Shown here: in pieces, positions 9,509 to 19,435 of the stretch
Position numbering within the stretch: the first letter of the stretch is position 1
Layout of the letters: the number at the start of each line of letters is the position of its first letter
Assembly (NCBI RefSeq): GCF_001672975.1
Contig: NZ_LZKU01000071.1
Location: forward strand, 1 to 50,891
Reading direction: 5' to 3'
DNA: 50,891 bases
Origin: Mycobacterium sp. 1465703.0
Lineage (GTDB): Bacteria > Actinomycetota > Actinomycetes > Mycobacteriales > Mycobacteriaceae
Notes under the pieces: model-generated
Seen by the model: the letters and a program-made list of their open reading frames with translations, nothing else
Database searches by the model: none
Told to the model about the DNA's origin: nothing
Program-made: the position numbers and the translations under genes

Positions 9509-10090
9509 TCATGCTTGTTTTGTCCACTCCGTGGCCAACAGCTGGCGCGTCTCGCGCAGCAGCTGCGGGATCACCTTCGACCCGCCGATGATGGTGATGA
9601 AATTCGCGTCGCCGCCCCAGCGCGGCACCACGTGCACGTGCAGGTGTTCGGCCAGTGACCCGCCGGCCGATGTCCCCAAGTTCAGCCCAACGTTGAAACC
9701 GTGCGGCCGCGACACGCTCTTGATGACGCGGATTGCCTTCTGGATGAAGAACATCAGCTCCGCGCTCTCCGGGACGGTCAGGTCCTCGAGCTCTGAGACC
9801 CGGCGGTAGGGCACCACCATCAGGTGTCCGGGGTTGTAGGGATAGAGGTTGAGCACGGCGTAGACGAGTTCGCCGCGCGCGACCACCAGGCCGTCTTCGT
9901 CGGTCAGCTGCGGAATGTCGGTGAACGGCTGCTCGGTTTTACCGTTGTCGCGCTTCAATGGCGCTTCGGCCAGGTAGGTCATCCGGTACGGCGTCCACAA
10001 CCGCTGCAGGTGATCCTGCTCGCCGACACCCCTGTCCAGGATGGTGTCGTCGGCACCCTGCTCGGCCGGTTCGCGATCACTCACAGTCAC
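9509..10090 (-). CDS. HIT-family AP4A phosphorylase/hydrolase
   Basis: Histidine-triad protein of 193 residues. The active-site motif [10 protein letters not shown] and the family segments [17 protein letters not shown] and [15 protein letters not shown] are intact. The M. tuberculosis homolog Rv2613c acts on diadenosine tetraphosphate, a by-product of aminoacyl-tRNA synthetases, which fits its place directly after thrS. The GTG start at 10090 overlaps the thrS stop as GTGA, so the two are translationally coupled. Cytoplasmic; no signal or membrane segment. Confidence 0.92.
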   Translation of the reverse strand: MTVSDREPAEQGADDTILDRGVGEQDHLQRLWTPYRMTYLAEAPLKRDNGKTEQPFTDIPQLTDEDGLVVARGELVYAVLNLYPYNPGHLMVVPYRRVSELEDLTVPESAELMFFIQKAIRVIKSVSRPHGFNVGLNLGTSAGGSLAEHLHVHVVPRWGGDANFITIIGGSKVIPQLLRETRQLLATEWTKQA

Positions 10091-12195
10091 TCACCACTTG
10101 ACACTTTCACGAGTTCGGCTGTGGGCACGGAATTCTCGCGGTCGGCGATCCACTTTACGATGGCGTCGACCGCACTGTCGCGAGGCACGCCGTTGATCTG
10201 GGTGCGGTCCCCGAAACGGAAGCTGACCGCCCCGGCCTGCACGTCGCGGTCACCGGCCAGCAACATGAACGGCACCCGCTGGTTGGTGTGGTGCACGATC
10301 TTCTTCGCCATCCGGTCGTCGCTGGCGTCCACCTCGGCCCGTACACCGTGTGATTTGAGTTGGGCGGCAACACTTTCCAGGTATGCCACGTGCTCGTCGG
10401 CCACCGGGATGCCCACCGCCTGCACCGGCGCCAGCCACGCCGGGAACGCCCCCGCGTAGTGCTCGGTGAGAATGCCGAAGAACCGCTCGATCGACCCGAA
10501 CAATGCGCGGTGGATCAGCACCGGCCGCTGCCGCGACCCGTCCGCGGCGGTGTATTCGAGCTCAAAGCGGTCCGGCATGTTGAAGTCGAGCTGGATGGTC
10601 GACATCTGCCAGCTGCGGCCCAACGCATCCTTGACCTGCACCGAGATCTTTGGACCGTAGAACGCCGCGCCGCCGGGGTCGGGAATCAGGTCCAGCCCGG
10701 AGGCCACGCCCACCTCGCGCAGGACCTCGGTGGCCTCGTCCCACACATCGTCAGAGCCGGAGTACTTCTCCGGATCCTTGGTGGACAGCTCCAGGTAGAA
10801 GTCGTTGAGCCCGTAGTCGGCCAGCAGGTCGAGCACGAAACGCAACACCGAGGCCAGCTCGTCGCGCATCTCTTCGCGCGTGCAGTAGATGTGGGCGTCG
10901 TCCTGCGTCATGCCGCGCACCCGGGTCAGCCCGTGGATCACACCGGACTTCTCGTACCGGTAGACGCTGCCAAACTCGAAGAGCCGCAACGGGAGTTCGC
11001 GATACGACCGCCCCCGGGACCGGTAGATCAGATGGTGCATCGGGCAGTTCATCGGCTTGAGGTAGTAATTCTGGCCCGGTTTACGCACCGTTCCGTCGTC
11101 GTTGAACTCCGCGTCCAGGTGCATCGGCGGGTACATGCCGTCGGCGTACCACTCCAGGTGACCCGACGTGATGTAGAGCTGCTCCTTGGTGATGTGCGGG
11201 GTGTTGACGAACTCGTAGCCCGCCTGCTCGTGCTTGCGTCGCGAGTACTCCTCCAGCTCCCGCCGGATGATGCCGCCCTTGGGGTGGAAAACCGCAAGGC
11301 CGGAACCGATTTCGTCGGGGAAGCTGAACAGGTCCAGCTCGGCGCCCAGCTTGCGGTGGTCTCGGCGCTGAGCCTCTTCGATGAGCTCCAGGTGCTTGTC
11401 CAGCGCCTCCTGCGACTCCCACGCGGTGCCGTAGATGCGTTGCAGGCTGGCGTTTTTCTGGTCGCCCCGCCAATAGGCCGCGGAGCTTCTGGTCAGCTTG
11501 AACGCCGGGATGTGTTTGGTCGTCGGGATATGCGGGCCCCGGCACAAGTCGCCCCAAACCCGTTCGCGGGTACGGGGATTCAAGTTGTCATAGGCGGTGA
11601 GCTCGTCGCCGCCGACCTCCATGATGTCGGGATCGCCGGACTTGTCGTCGACGAGTTCGAGCTTGTAGGGCTCGGTGGCCAGCTCGGTGCGCGCCTGGTC
11701 CTTGGACTCATACACGCGCCGCTCGAACAGCTGGCCCTCTTTGACGATCTGACGCATCCGCTTTTCCAGCGCCGCGAGATCTTCGGGAGTAAACGGCTCC
11801 GGCACCTCGAAGTCGTAGTAGAAGCCGTCGGTGATGGGCGGGCCGATGCCTAGCTTGGCTTGCGGAAACAGCTGCTGGACCGCCTGGGCCAGCACGTGCG
11901 CGGCCGAATGCCGGATGACGCTGCGGCCCTCGTCGGTGTTCGCGGCCACGGGCACCACGTCGACGTCGGCGTCGGGCGTCCAACTCAGGTCGCGCAGCTT
12001 CCCCGAGTCATCGCGCACCACCACGACGGCATCGAGCGTGCCCCGCCTCGGCAGCCCGGCCTCGCCGACCGCGGCCGCCGCGGTAGTCCCGGCGGCCACC
12101 CGGATGGGGGCTTGCGGCGATCGCACGTCCGGCGTAGCCGGGCGCTGCGAGTCGCTGCCATCGGCTCCCGAAGCGGGGTTTGCGGGGGCGGTCAT
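10087..12195 (-). CDS. thrS: Threonyl-tRNA synthetase
   Basis: Class II aminoacyl-tRNA synthetase of 702 residues with the standard order: N-terminal TGS-like region, editing domain (motif [13 protein letters not shown]), catalytic core (KPMNCPMHH with the zinc Cys, [20 protein letters not shown] as motif 2, [15 protein letters not shown] as motif 3) and anticodon-binding domain. The ATG at 12195 fits the known N-terminus MTAPA; the frame is open 75 codons further but that part overlaps the divergent promoter region. First gene of the six-gene run ending with the Nudix gene. Confidence 0.96.
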   Translation of the reverse strand: MTAPANPASGADGSDSQRPATPDVRSPQAPIRVAAGTTAAAAVGEAGLPRRGTLDAVVVVRDDSGKLRDLSWTPDADVDVVPVAANTDEGRSVIRHSAAHVLAQAVQQLFPQAKLGIGPPITDGFYYDFEVPEPFTPEDLAALEKRMRQIVKEGQLFERRVYESKDQARTELATEPYKLELVDDKSGDPDIMEVGGDELTAYDNLNPRTRERVWGDLCRGPHIPTTKHIPAFKLTRSSAAYWRGDQKNASLQRIYGTAWESQEALDKHLELIEEAQRRDHRKLGAELDLFSFPDEIGSGLAVFHPKGGIIRRELEEYSRRKHEQAGYEFVNTPHITKEQLYITSGHLEWYADGMYPPMHLDAEFNDDGTVRKPGQNYYLKPMNCPMHHLIYRSRGRSYRELPLRLFEFGSVYRYEKSGVIHGLTRVRGMTQDDAHIYCTREEMRDELASVLRFVLDLLADYGLNDFYLELSTKDPEKYSGSDDVWDEATEVLREVGVASGLDLIPDPGGAAFYGPKISVQVKDALGRSWQMSTIQLDFNMPDRFELEYTAADGSRQRPVLIHRALFGSIERFFGILTEHYAGAFPAWLAPVQAVGIPVADEHVAYLESVAAQLKSHGVRAEVDASDDRMAKKIVHHTNQRVPFMLLAGDRDVQAGAVSFRFGDRTQINGVPRDSAVDAIVKWIADRENSVPTAELVKVSSGE

Positions 12196-12292
12196 TGTGC
12201 GGTCTCCAAGGCTCGATGGGTCGACGACCATGCTATCGGGGCGGTTCGGCGCCGAGCAGGGCCGTCGAGCAGGCGCCGACAAGTCCGGCAAG

Positions 12293-14008
12293 ATGGGGTC
12301 GATGGGGGCGCAGACGGCTTTGACGTTGCTGCTCGGCGCCGTCGCGGTCATCGTGCTGGTCAACTGGATCAGCGAACGCACCGGGCTGCCCAGCGCGCCG
12401 ATGCTGGTCCTGGTGGGCATCGGCTACGCGCTGGTGCCGGGGCCCAACATCAGCCTCGAACCCGACGTCGTGATGACCTGCATTTTGCCGCCGCTGCTGT
12501 TCAACGCGGCGCTGGAATCGTCGCTGGTCGGCATCCGCCGCAATCTGCGCACCGTCATCAGCCTGTCGGTGGTCCTCGTCCTGCTGACTGCGGCGTCGGT
12601 CGGCGTCGCATTCGGCTTGCTCGTCAGCGGTGCGACGCTCGCGGTGGGCATGGTGCTGGGCGCCGCGGTCGCGCCGACCGATCCGGTGGCCGCGCTCGCC
12701 GTAGCCCGTAAGGAAGGCCTCCCGCTCAACATCGTTACGCTGATCGAGGGCGAGGGGCTGCTGAATGACGCGACCGCGCTGACCACACTTTCGGTGGCCA
12801 TCACGGTGGCGCGCGGCGCCGCGTTCTCCGTGCCGTCGGCGATCCGGGAGTTCGCGTTGGCGGCCCTGGGCGGCCTGGCGGTGGGCTGGGTGTTCGCCTA
12901 CTTCCGGCGGCTGCTCCGCCGGTGGCGACACGACGTGCTGACGGCCAATGCGATCTCGCTCGCCACACCGTTTGTGACCTATCTGGTGGCCGAGGAGCTG
13001 TCCGCCTCCGGTGTCCTGGCGGTCGTGGTGTGTGGATTGATCGTCGGTCATGACTCGCCGCGGCTGGAATCGGGGGCGAGCCGGTTGCAGACCCGGGCTG
13101 TCTGGCGCCTGGTCAACTTCCTGCTCGAGGGCCTGGTGTTCTTGCTGATCGGCCATCAGCTGCCGGCCATTCTCGACGACCTGGGCGGCTATCAGCTGTC
13201 GACGATCGTTGTGGCGGTCTGCGTCACCGTCGCGGTGGTTCTCTTGGTGCGGCCGCTGTGGTTGCTGCTCACCCAGTCGCTTCCGCGGCCGCTGCACACC
13301 CGGCTCGGCAACGTCTCGGGCTCCGACGACGCCGACGAGGGCGAGCAATCCGACGAACCCGACACTGGGTCGAACCGCACCTCCGAGCGCCTCAGTGGCC
13401 GTGAAGTCTTCGTGCTGAGCTGGGCCGGCACCCGCGGCGTGGTCAGCCTCGCGGCGATTTTCGCGGTGCCGTTCGTGACCAACTCCGGCGCAGCGTTTCC
13501 CGACCGGGACCTGATGCTGTTCTGCACTTTGGTCGTCGTGCTGGTGACGCTGATCGGGCAGGGCATCACGTTCGGCCCGCTGGTGCGGGCGTTGGGTCTG
13601 CGCGCCGATGCCGCCGACGAACTGCGGCTGCGCAACCGGGCTCGCGCCGCCGCCGTGCGGGCCGCACTGAACAGGCTCGACTCGATGGACCAACAGGACG
13701 ACGCGGACGTGGACCCCCGGGTGATCGACAGTGTGCGCCAACAGTTGTCGGCACGGCTCGAGCGGTATCAGCACCGGCTCGATCTCTTGTCGGACGCCGA
13801 CGAGACGCCCGCCGCGCCCCGCTACGAGGCCGCGGTCGCCATACGCCGGCTCGCCATCGACGCCCAGCGGGACGAGCTGGTGCGCTGGCGCGATGCGGGC
13901 ATGCTGCCCGACCAAAGCCTTCGCGCGATTGAACGCGAACTCGATCACGAAGAGAGCACGCTGCCGATGCGGACCCGGCGGCGACGCCGGCGCGCTCAAA
14001 GGCCTTGA
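12293..14008 (+). CDS. CPA1-family Na+/H+ antiporter
   Basis: A 571-residue protein with about 12 membrane helices and a charged cytoplasmic tail of roughly 170 residues. NhaP-type hallmarks are visible: [11 protein letters not shown] in the middle helix and [10 protein letters not shown] with the Asn-Asp ion site, plus [12 protein letters not shown]. It should exchange Na+ or K+ for H+. Two ATGs nine bases apart (12293, 12302) are both plausible and neither has a clear ribosome site. A hydrophilic Asp/Glu-rich loop (around [12 protein letters not shown]) interrupts the last helices. It is divergent from thrS with under 100 bases between. Similar to YjcE-type proteins of M. tuberculosis (Rv2287). 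Confidence 0.88.
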   Translation: MGSMGAQTALTLLLGAVAVIVLVNWISERTGLPSAPMLVLVGIGYALVPGPNISLEPDVVMTCILPPLLFNAALESSLVGIRRNLRTVISLSVVLVLLTAASVGVAFGLLVSGATLAVGMVLGAAVAPTDPVAALAVARKEGLPLNIVTLIEGEGLLNDATALTTLSVAITVARGAAFSVPSAIREFALAALGGLAVGWVFAYFRRLLRRWRHDVLTANAISLATPFVTYLVAEELSASGVLAVVVCGLIVGHDSPRLESGASRLQTRAVWRLVNFLLEGLVFLLIGHQLPAILDDLGGYQLSTIVVAVCVTVAVVLLVRPLWLLLTQSLPRPLHTRLGNVSGSDDADEGEQSDEPDTGSNRTSERLSGREVFVLSWAGTRGVVSLAAIFAVPFVTNSGAAFPDRDLMLFCTLVVVLVTLIGQGITFGPLVRALGLRADAADELRLRNRARAAAVRAALNRLDSMDQQDDADVDPRVIDSVRQQLSARLERYQHRLDLLSDADETPAAPRYEAAVAIRRLAIDAQRDELVRWRDAGMLPDQSLRAIERELDHEESTLPMRTRRRRRRAQRP

Positions 14009-14050
14009 TTCCCTAGTGGTTCGCGGCGCTGAGGATCTCACCCACTGCGC

Positions 14051-14677
14051 TCAGGGCTGGCCAGGTTTGAGCCGCACGAACAGCGCTTCCGCTTCGGTCA
14101 GCAATCGGTCGCCGTCGGTCAGCCGGCCGGACACGAAGATCTTGCGCCCGTCCACCCGGTCGATGCCCGCGTCGAACTGCAGTTCTTTTTCCACCGGGAC
14201 GATGTGGCGGTAGTCGATCTTGAGGTACGCGGTGCGCTGTCGCGGGCTACCGGTGAGCACCGAGGCCGACAAGCCAAGAATGGAGTCGAACAGCATCCCA
14301 AGCGCGCCGCCATGCACGGCGCCATTGCGGCCCAGATGGAACCGGGCGAAGCGGGCCTGGCCATGGATCCGGCCGTCCTCACCTTTATGCGTCGACATCG
14401 GGATGGTCAGGATGTTGCCGCGCATCGGCAGATCCATCCGGCGTCCCGACGGGGACGCCCATTCGTCGGCGTCGAACGGTGCCAGTAAGGCAGACACCTT
14501 CTCCAGCAGGTCGGCGGCCTCGGTGATCACCTCGTCGGGTGCGTCGGCGGCCCGGGCGTGATCCTGCAGCGAGCGCACCGCGTCGATGAACCTGCCGTAG
14601 TCGGGTCCGCCCTTGGTGGTGGGCTCCGGCGGATTGAATCCGCCGCCGGGGTGTCGCTGATGTTCGGCCACCACCAC
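14051..14677 (-). CDS. PaaI-like hotdog thioesterase
   Basis: A 208-residue protein. Residues ~95-205 form a hotdog fold with the PaaI/4HBT-type motif NGAVHGGALGMLFDSILG and the edge strand AYLKIDYRHIVPV. The first ~90 residues are a helical extension seen in actinobacterial members. It probably hydrolyses an acyl-CoA thioester in the cytosol; the acyl group cannot be predicted. Start is GTG at 14677. Convergent to the antiporter and followed by the aldo/keto reductase stop-side neighbour in the same orientation after a 36-base gap. Confidence 0.82.
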   Translation of the reverse strand: MVVAEHQRHPGGGFNPPEPTTKGGPDYGRFIDAVRSLQDHARAADAPDEVITEAADLLEKVSALLAPFDADEWASPSGRRMDLPMRGNILTIPMSTHKGEDGRIHGQARFARFHLGRNGAVHGGALGMLFDSILGLSASVLTGSPRQRTAYLKIDYRHIVPVEKELQFDAGIDRVDGRKIFVSGRLTDGDRLLTEAEALFVRLKPGQP

Positions 14678-14713
14678 ACCGTATTGCCCGGCCGGCGGGC
14701 TTTCGCGCGGTGG

Positions 14714-15619
14714 TTAGACCGGCTGCTGCGCCCCGGCCGCCGACAACGTCTCGAACTCCTCGTCGGACAGGTCGATCTCGGCGGCGGCGACGTTCTCCTC
14801 CAGGTGGGCAACCTTGGACGTCCCCGGAATCGGCAGCATCGCCGGCGAGCGTTTCAGCAACCAGGCCAACGCCAGCTGCGACGGCGTCGCGCCGTGCTCG
14901 GCGGCGATGCGCTGCAGCGGACCGTCGGCGGCGGCCAGCGGCCCGGCGGCCAGCGGGAACCACGGGATGAAACCGATGCCTTGTCTGGTCGCGGCGTCCA
15001 GCAGCGGCTCGGCGCCGCGGGCCGTCAGGTTGTACATGTTCTGCACCGACACGATCTCGGTGATCCGCAAGGCCGCGTTCAGCTGGTCGACGTTGATCTC
15101 AGACAACCCGATGTGGCGGATCTTGCCTTCGTTCTTCAACGTGAGCAGCTCGCCCACCTGATCTTCCAGCGGGAAGTTGGCGTCGATCCGGTGCAGCTGA
15201 AACAGATCGATGGTGTCCACACCCAACCGGCGCAGGCTCATCTCGCATTCCTGACGCAGATAACTCGGATTGCCCAACGGAATCCAGATGTCCGGGCCGG
15301 TGCGCAGCAGCCCAGCCTTGGTCGCGATCACCAGACCGTCGTAGGGATGCAGCGCCTCGTGGATGATCTCCTCGGATATGTAGGGGCCGTAGGAGTCGGC
15401 GGTGTCGATGAAGTTCACCCCGAGTTCGACGGCCCGGCGCAGTACCCGGACGCATTCGTCGCGGTCGGCGGGCGGCCCCCACACGCCCTTGGCCGTCAGG
15501 CGCATGGCGCCGAAGCCGAGCCGGTTGACGGTCAGATCGTCACCGAAGGTGAACGTTCCGGATGCAGCTGCAATAGTTTTCGAGTTTTTTGCGGTCACTT
15601 CTACGACCGTACGCGTCAT
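14714..15619 (-). CDS. Aldo/keto reductase
   Basis: A TIM-barrel NADP-dependent oxidoreductase of 301 residues. Catalytic tetrad residues are in FIDTADSYGPY (Asp, Tyr), VIATKAGLL (Lys) and FQLHRID (His); the C-terminal IPGTSKVAHLEEN binds the cofactor phosphate. Substrate unknown; carbonyl reduction is the usual role. The ATG at 15619 directly abuts the divergent DUF1990 gene. The frame continues 122 codons further but that stretch lies over DUF1990 and is a shadow. Confidence 0.9.
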   Translation of the reverse strand: MTRTVVEVTAKNSKTIAAASGTFTFGDDLTVNRLGFGAMRLTAKGVWGPPADRDECVRVLRRAVELGVNFIDTADSYGPYISEEIIHEALHPYDGLVIATKAGLLRTGPDIWIPLGNPSYLRQECEMSLRRLGVDTIDLFQLHRIDANFPLEDQVGELLTLKNEGKIRHIGLSEINVDQLNAALRITEIVSVQNMYNLTARGAEPLLDAATRQGIGFIPWFPLAAGPLAAADGPLQRIAAEHGATPSQLALAWLLKRSPAMLPIPGTSKVAHLEENVAAAEIDLSDEEFETLSAAGAQQPV

Positions 15620-15655
15620 ATGCGGCCGCGCATCTCGGCGTGGCAAGCTGAGCAG

Positions 15656-16156
15656 GTGGACCTGCAAGCGCTCGAGGAACTGCCCCTGACCTACGCCGAA
15701 GTGGGGGCGACGGCGGCCGGTGAGCTGCCCGTCGGATACGACCATCAACACGTCGAGTGCCAAATCGGCACGGGCAAGCAGCGTTTCGAGCAAGCCGCGG
15801 CCGCCGTCATGCGCTGGGGCATGCAGCGTGGATCCGGGCTGCGGGTGCAGGCCAGCTCCGAGATCGCCGTCGTCGATGCGGTGGTGATTGTGAAGATGGG
15901 CCCGCTGCCCGCGCCGTGTCGCGTCGTCTACGTCGTCGACGAACCCGACATCCGGGGCTTCGGCTACGGCACGCTGCCCGGCCACCCGGAGTCCGGCGAG
16001 GAGCGCTTCGTGGTGCGTCGCGACCCGGTCACCGACGCGGTGTACGCGGAGGTGTCGGCGTTCTCCCGGCCCGCGACCTGGTGGAGCAAGGCCGGCGGGC
16101 CGGTGGTGAAACTGGGCCAGCGCCTCATCGCGAAGCGCTATCTGCGGGCGGTGTGA
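15656..16156 (+). CDS. DUF1990 family protein
   Basis: A 166-residue protein of the DUF1990 family, recognised by LPLTYAEVGAT near the start, the central GFGYGTLPGHPESGEERF block and the C-terminal FSRPATWWSKAGGP. Function of the family is unknown; it is soluble. GTG at 15656 is chosen because members begin a few residues before LPLTY; an ATG at 15620 would leave no promoter space beside the divergent aldo/keto reductase start at 15619. Codon use is normal for the window. Confidence 0.85.
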   Translation: MDLQALEELPLTYAEVGATAAGELPVGYDHQHVECQIGTGKQRFEQAAAAVMRWGMQRGSGLRVQASSEIAVVDAVVIVKMGPLPAPCRVVYVVDEPDIRGFGYGTLPGHPESGEERFVVRRDPVTDAVYAEVSAFSRPATWWSKAGGPVVKLGQRLIAKRYLRAV

Positions 16157-16165
16157 CAGCGAGCG

Positions 16166-16306
16166 CTATCGCACGGTGACGCCGCGTCCGATGCTGCCGT
16201 GGTGCACGCCCTGCGCCAGCCGGCCCAGCGCCACAGCGCTGACGAGCAAGCCGAAGTCGCGCAGCGCGACGTCGTAGAAGCCGGAGACGGTGACCAGGTC
16301 GACATG
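16166..16306 (-). pseudogene. C-terminal remnant of a small membrane-protein gene
   Basis: About 46 codons ending in TAG read VDLVTVSGFYDVALRDFGLL and onward, with roughly 90 percent G or C in third positions, the pattern of real genes here. No start or upstream coding sequence exists: on the far side of ~16306 coding preference switches to the plus strand. I infer a 5'-truncated minus-strand gene. The family is not recognised; one membrane helix would fit. Confidence 0.5.
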
Positions 16307-16309
16307 ATG

Positions 16310-16591
16310 CCGGCCAGCCACGCCGCGACCACCCAGGCTCCCCACGCGCTGGAACGCGCCGTCACGGTGCTCAGCCGATACGGCTATCAGCCCCGGTTCG
16401 CCGAAAACGAGGTCGAGCTCGCCAATTGCCCGTTCCACGCCTTGGCGCAGGAGCAGACGGAGCTGGCCTGCAACATGAATCACGCGCTGATCACCGGCGT
16501 GGCCGACGCACTCGCACCGCATGGCCCGGATGCCCGGCTCTGCCCCGGCCTGGACCGCTGTTGCGTGGTGCTCAGGCCCGGCCCCGGGTAG
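16310..16591 (+). pseudogene. C-terminal remnant of a Cys-rich HTH transcription regulator
   Basis: About 93 codons matching only the C-terminal half of a regulator family. It has NCPFHALAQEQTELACNMNH and a final CPGLDRCCVVL, the same cysteine layout as the intact regulator at 18363-19049 (HCPFLELA...VVCPVH). The N-terminal winged helix-turn-helix is absent. ATGs at 16304 and 16307 could still be used for translation, but the product would lack DNA binding. It appears to have lost its 5' half in the same deletion that truncated the minus-strand gene at 16166. Confidence 0.6.
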
Positions 16592-16597
16592 CCCACG

Positions 16598-17539
16598 CTA
16601 TCCGCCCCAGCCGGACAACAACTTCTCGGCGCCCGTGCACATCTCGTCGATGACCTCGCCCACCGACGCGTCGCTGCGGATCATCCCAACGCCCTGACCG
16701 GCATCCACCGGAACCATCCGCCGGTCCCCGGCGGCGATCGCGGCGGCCAACTCGTCGCAGGCCTGCGCGTCCAGCGCTTCCTCGCGGCCCGTCCAGTGCT
16801 CGACGAAGTCGTTGGCCAACACCCGCGACGGGAACCGCGCCGGCCAGGGCAGGCCCTTGGCGACGTCGAAGACCCGGGTGACGGCGGTGTCGGTTTCGGT
16901 GGCCGTGACCAAGGCCCGGCGGCCGGTGTCCCCGGTCAAGGCCTCCGGACAGGCCGACAACCGGGTGCCCACCCACGCTGCGCTGGCACCTGCGGCCAGC
17001 ACCGCGGCCAGGCTGCGCGCCGAGGCGACACCGCCGCCGGCCAGCACCGGCACCGAGACGGCGTCCAACACGGCGTCCAGCAGCGGCAGCAGGGCCAGCT
17101 TGTCCTCTCCATGGCCACCGCCCTCGGAGCCGCGCGCAACCAAAATGTCGACTCCGGCGTCGGCAGCCTGACGCGCCCCGATGCTGTCGTAAACCTGTGT
17201 GGCGGTGGGGATTCCGGCGTCATGCGCCTTTTCGACCCACGACCATTCGGTTCCGAAGCTGACCGACAACAAGGCGGGGCGTGCGGCCAGCGCGTCCTCG
17301 AGCAACCCGGGCTCGTTGCGCATCACCCAATCCACCATGCCGATGCCGAACCGTCCGTCGACGTGCGCCAGCTGCTCAGCGAGCAGCTCCCTGGTCGCGA
17401 CGCTGCCCATGCCGACCATGCCGAGACCACCAGCGGCGGTGACCGCCGCGGCCAGACGGCCACCGGCGACCCCGCCCATCGGGGCGTTGACGATCGGGAC
17501 CCGCAGCCCGAAACTCCTTGACCAAGCCGTCGACAACAT
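16598..17539 (-). CDS. Nitronate monooxygenase family (FMN TIM barrel)
   Basis: A 313-residue FMN-dependent enzyme of the nitronate monooxygenase / 2-nitropropane dioxygenase family. Key parts are the N-terminal NAPMGGVAGGRLA FMN loop, GSEGGGHG, VLAGGGVASARSLA and the phosphate loop WVGTRLSA. It would oxidise alkyl nitronates or related toxic acids; many mycobacterial paralogs have unknown substrates. It lies 5 bases downstream of the cupin gene on the same strand, so the two are likely one operon. Full length, no lesion. Confidence 0.88.
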   Translation of the reverse strand: MLSTAWSRSFGLRVPIVNAPMGGVAGGRLAAAVTAAGGLGMVGMGSVATRELLAEQLAHVDGRFGIGMVDWVMRNEPGLLEDALAARPALLSVSFGTEWSWVEKAHDAGIPTATQVYDSIGARQAADAGVDILVARGSEGGGHGEDKLALLPLLDAVLDAVSVPVLAGGGVASARSLAAVLAAGASAAWVGTRLSACPEALTGDTGRRALVTATETDTAVTRVFDVAKGLPWPARFPSRVLANDFVEHWTGREEALDAQACDELAAAIAAGDRRMVPVDAGQGVGMIRSDASVGEVIDEMCTGAEKLLSGWGG

Positions 17540-17544
17540 CGCGG

Positions 17545-17889
17545 CTAGTGCGCCGAGGGAATGGTCTTGAGCACGGTCAGCAGGACCACCGAATCCTCCA
17601 CGGCGTGCAGGGCGTGGCGTTCGGCGGGAATCGCGACGTACTCACCGGCCTTGCCGTCCCAGGCGTCGCCGCCGGTCGTCAGGCGCACGTGGCCGCGCAG
17701 CACCTGCAATGTCGCCTCACCTGGGCTGTCGTGCTCGGACAAATCGTGACCGGCCAGCAGGGCCAACACCGTCTGACGAAGTTCATGGGTGTGACCGCCG
17801 TGGATGGTGTGGGCGGCCCGTCCGCTGTGCGATTGCTTGGCTTCGGCGATCTTTTCGGACGAGAGGTCGGTCAGCGAAATCGATTCCAT
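17545..17889 (-). CDS. Small cupin-domain protein
   Basis: A single-domain cupin of 114 residues. The first cupin motif is partly kept in SEHDSPGEATLQVLRGHVRL (only one clear His, with Glu) and the second in GEYVAIPAERHALHAVED. Metal binding is possible but the ligand set is reduced. Such proteins can be small-molecule sensors or isomerases; no specific role is supported. It heads a likely two-gene unit with the nitronate monooxygenase. Confidence 0.8.
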   Translation of the reverse strand: MESISLTDLSSEKIAEAKQSHSGRAAHTIHGGHTHELRQTVLALLAGHDLSEHDSPGEATLQVLRGHVRLTTGGDAWDGKAGEYVAIPAERHALHAVEDSVVLLTVLKTIPSAH

Positions 17890-17940
17890 ATCGGGTCCTT
17901 CGAAGTTGCAAGGCCTGCATGAAGCCTCAAGGGTCGGGAG

Positions 17941-18366
17941 TTAACCGCTCAGTAGCAGTATCCCCGCCACGACGAGACCGACCACCTTGACCGCCTCCAG
18001 CGCGACGTAGACGTAGTGGGCCCTGGAGCGTGGCCCTTCCGATCCGGCGAGCACCTTGTCGGCCCGACGGGTCAAAGCGGGACGCACCGCGACCAGCTGC
18101 ACGGCCAAAGCGGCCACCGCGACGGCGATTGCCGCCGTCACGCCCCCGGCGGCCGGACCGGACACCACGATGGCCCCGATGACGAGCGCGAAGGCCACCT
18201 CGACTGTGTTGAGCGCGCGAAAGACCAAGCGCCCGATGCCAAGGCCGATCTGCAACGTCACGTTGGGCGCCCGAAACTTCAACGGGGCTTCGAGGAAAGA
18301 GATGGCCAGCACCATGCCGAGCCAGATGAAGGTCAGGGCGACAGCGACCGCTGTGCCGGTGTTCAT
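17941..18366 (-). CDS. Small integral membrane protein
   Basis: A 141-residue protein with four predicted membrane helices and the conserved-looking segment ISFLEAPLKFRAPN between the first two. ATG at 18366 overlaps the upstream regulator stop as ATGA, showing tight coupling with that gene. Family not named with certainty. Position suggests it is the effector or target of the Cys-containing regulator and of fdxA upstream in the same run. Confidence 0.75.
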   Translation of the reverse strand: MNTGTAVAVALTFIWLGMVLAISFLEAPLKFRAPNVTLQIGLGIGRLVFRALNTVEVAFALVIGAIVVSGPAAGGVTAAIAVAVAALAVQLVAVRPALTRRADKVLAGSEGPRSRAHYVYVALEAVKVVGLVVAGILLLSG

Positions 18367-19049
18367 TCGGCCGCTTGCAGCGTCAGATGGGCCAGACACA
18401 GATCCGGCTCGACGAACGGGTCGAGCCGGTCCACCGCGACGGGCGCGCCCCAGGTCTCCATGGCGCCTTGCATGAGGCCCAGGTGCACCGGGCAAACGAC
18501 GCTGGACCGGTTCTCGGCCAGTTCCAGAAACGGGCAGTGCCGCAGTCCGACTTGCTGCTGCCCGTCGCTCACCCGGCGCTCGGGCGCGAAGCCGAGTTCG
18601 TCGAGCACATCGATCAAATGGGTGATGGCCTCTTCGGCGCTGTCGGCGCCGTCGGTCGGCAGATGCCGTTCGGCATCCATCTGCTGCCCCCAGGCCCGGC
18701 CCGCGGCCAGGGCCTTGGGCGCCGGGTCCCGCTCGGCGGCAAAGGCCGTGGCCAGGATCTCGGCCAGCAGCCGGTAGTGCCGCGTTCCGCCGCGGTCCAT
18801 CTGCCGCACCGCGCGGAACATCAGCGGTGGACGTCCCGGCCCCTTACGGTCCAGCTCTACGTGTTCCACCTGCCCGTCGGCGACCAGGCTGTCGAGGTGG
18901 AAGCGCACGGTGTTGGGGTGCACACCCAGCACGTCGGCGATTCCTGCGATGCTCATCGGATCCGGCGAGGCCCGCAACAGCCGCATGACGGCGCGTCGCC
19001 GGCCTGCCGATTCCCCGGTAGACGAGTCCTGCAACTTCTGAGACTTCAA
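18363..19049 (-). CDS. Winged-helix transcription regulator with C-terminal cysteine motif
   Basis: A 228-residue regulator. Residues 20-75 are an ArsR/DeoR-like winged helix (IAGIADVLGVHPNTVRFHLDSLVADG), followed by a linker GPGRPP and a C-terminal domain with HCPFLELAENRSSVVCPVH and DLCLAH, whose cysteines could hold an iron-sulfur cluster or metal. TTG at 19049 is supported by GGGAGGGG just upstream. It sits 24 bases after fdxA and overlaps the membrane protein gene, so fdxA, regulator and membrane protein are probably one operon. A truncated relative lies at 16310-16591. Redox or NO sensing is my inference. Confidence 0.82.
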   Translation of the reverse strand: MKSQKLQDSSTGESAGRRRAVMRLLRASPDPMSIAGIADVLGVHPNTVRFHLDSLVADGQVEHVELDRKGPGRPPLMFRAVRQMDRGGTRHYRLLAEILATAFAAERDPAPKALAAGRAWGQQMDAERHLPTDGADSAEEAITHLIDVLDELGFAPERRVSDGQQQVGLRHCPFLELAENRSSVVCPVHLGLMQGAMETWGAPVAVDRLDPFVEPDLCLAHLTLQAAE

Positions 19050-19073
19050 AGGGCCCCTCCCGCTCTTAGTCCG

Positions 19074-19427
19074 TTACGCCCCGTCGGGAGCGGCACTGGG
19101 CTGGCCCGCCACCAAGGGTGTGTCGACACCGAGGCGACCGAGCTTGCCCGCCCCGCCCGGTGACCCCAAGGGGGCGTCACGACCCGGCAGCGTTTCAGCG
19201 AAGAACGCCTCATTGTCGGCCAGGTACGGCTTGAGGTCCTCGGGCAGGTCATCTTCGTAATAAATCGCCTCCACCGGACACACCGGTTCACAAGCGCCGC
19301 AATCGACGCATTCGTCGGGATGAATGTAGAGCGCCCGACCGCCCTCGTAAATGCAATCCACCGGGCACTCGTCGACGCATGCGCGGTCCATCACATCGAT
19401 GCACGGCTTCCCGATCACGTAGGTCAT
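19074..19427 (-). CDS. fdxA: Seven-iron ferredoxin FdxA
   Basis: A 117-residue ferredoxin of the 7Fe type: CIDVMDRACVDECPVDC supplies cysteines for the [3Fe-4S] and part of the [4Fe-4S] cluster and CVDCGACEPVCP the rest. The tail LPGRDAPLGSPGGAGKLG and DTPLVA resembles M. tuberculosis FdxA (Rv2007c, a member of the hypoxia/NO-induced DosR regulon) more than FdxC. It is a soluble low-potential electron carrier. First gene of the minus-strand unit and divergent from DUF2249 across 56 bases. Confidence 0.9.
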   Translation of the reverse strand: MTYVIGKPCIDVMDRACVDECPVDCIYEGGRALYIHPDECVDCGACEPVCPVEAIYYEDDLPEDLKPYLADNEAFFAETLPGRDAPLGSPGGAGKLGRLGVDTPLVAGQPSAAPDGA

Positions 19428-19435
19428 GCGTTAGA

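Noticed and set aside
10360..11853. Open frame of ~500 codons on the plus strand
   Set aside because: Shadow of thrS on the other strand.
12233..14041. Long open frame of about 600 codons on the minus strand
   Set aside because: It mirrors the antiporter gene; the translation is Arg/His/Gln-rich with no family features, as expected of an antisense frame in high-GC DNA.
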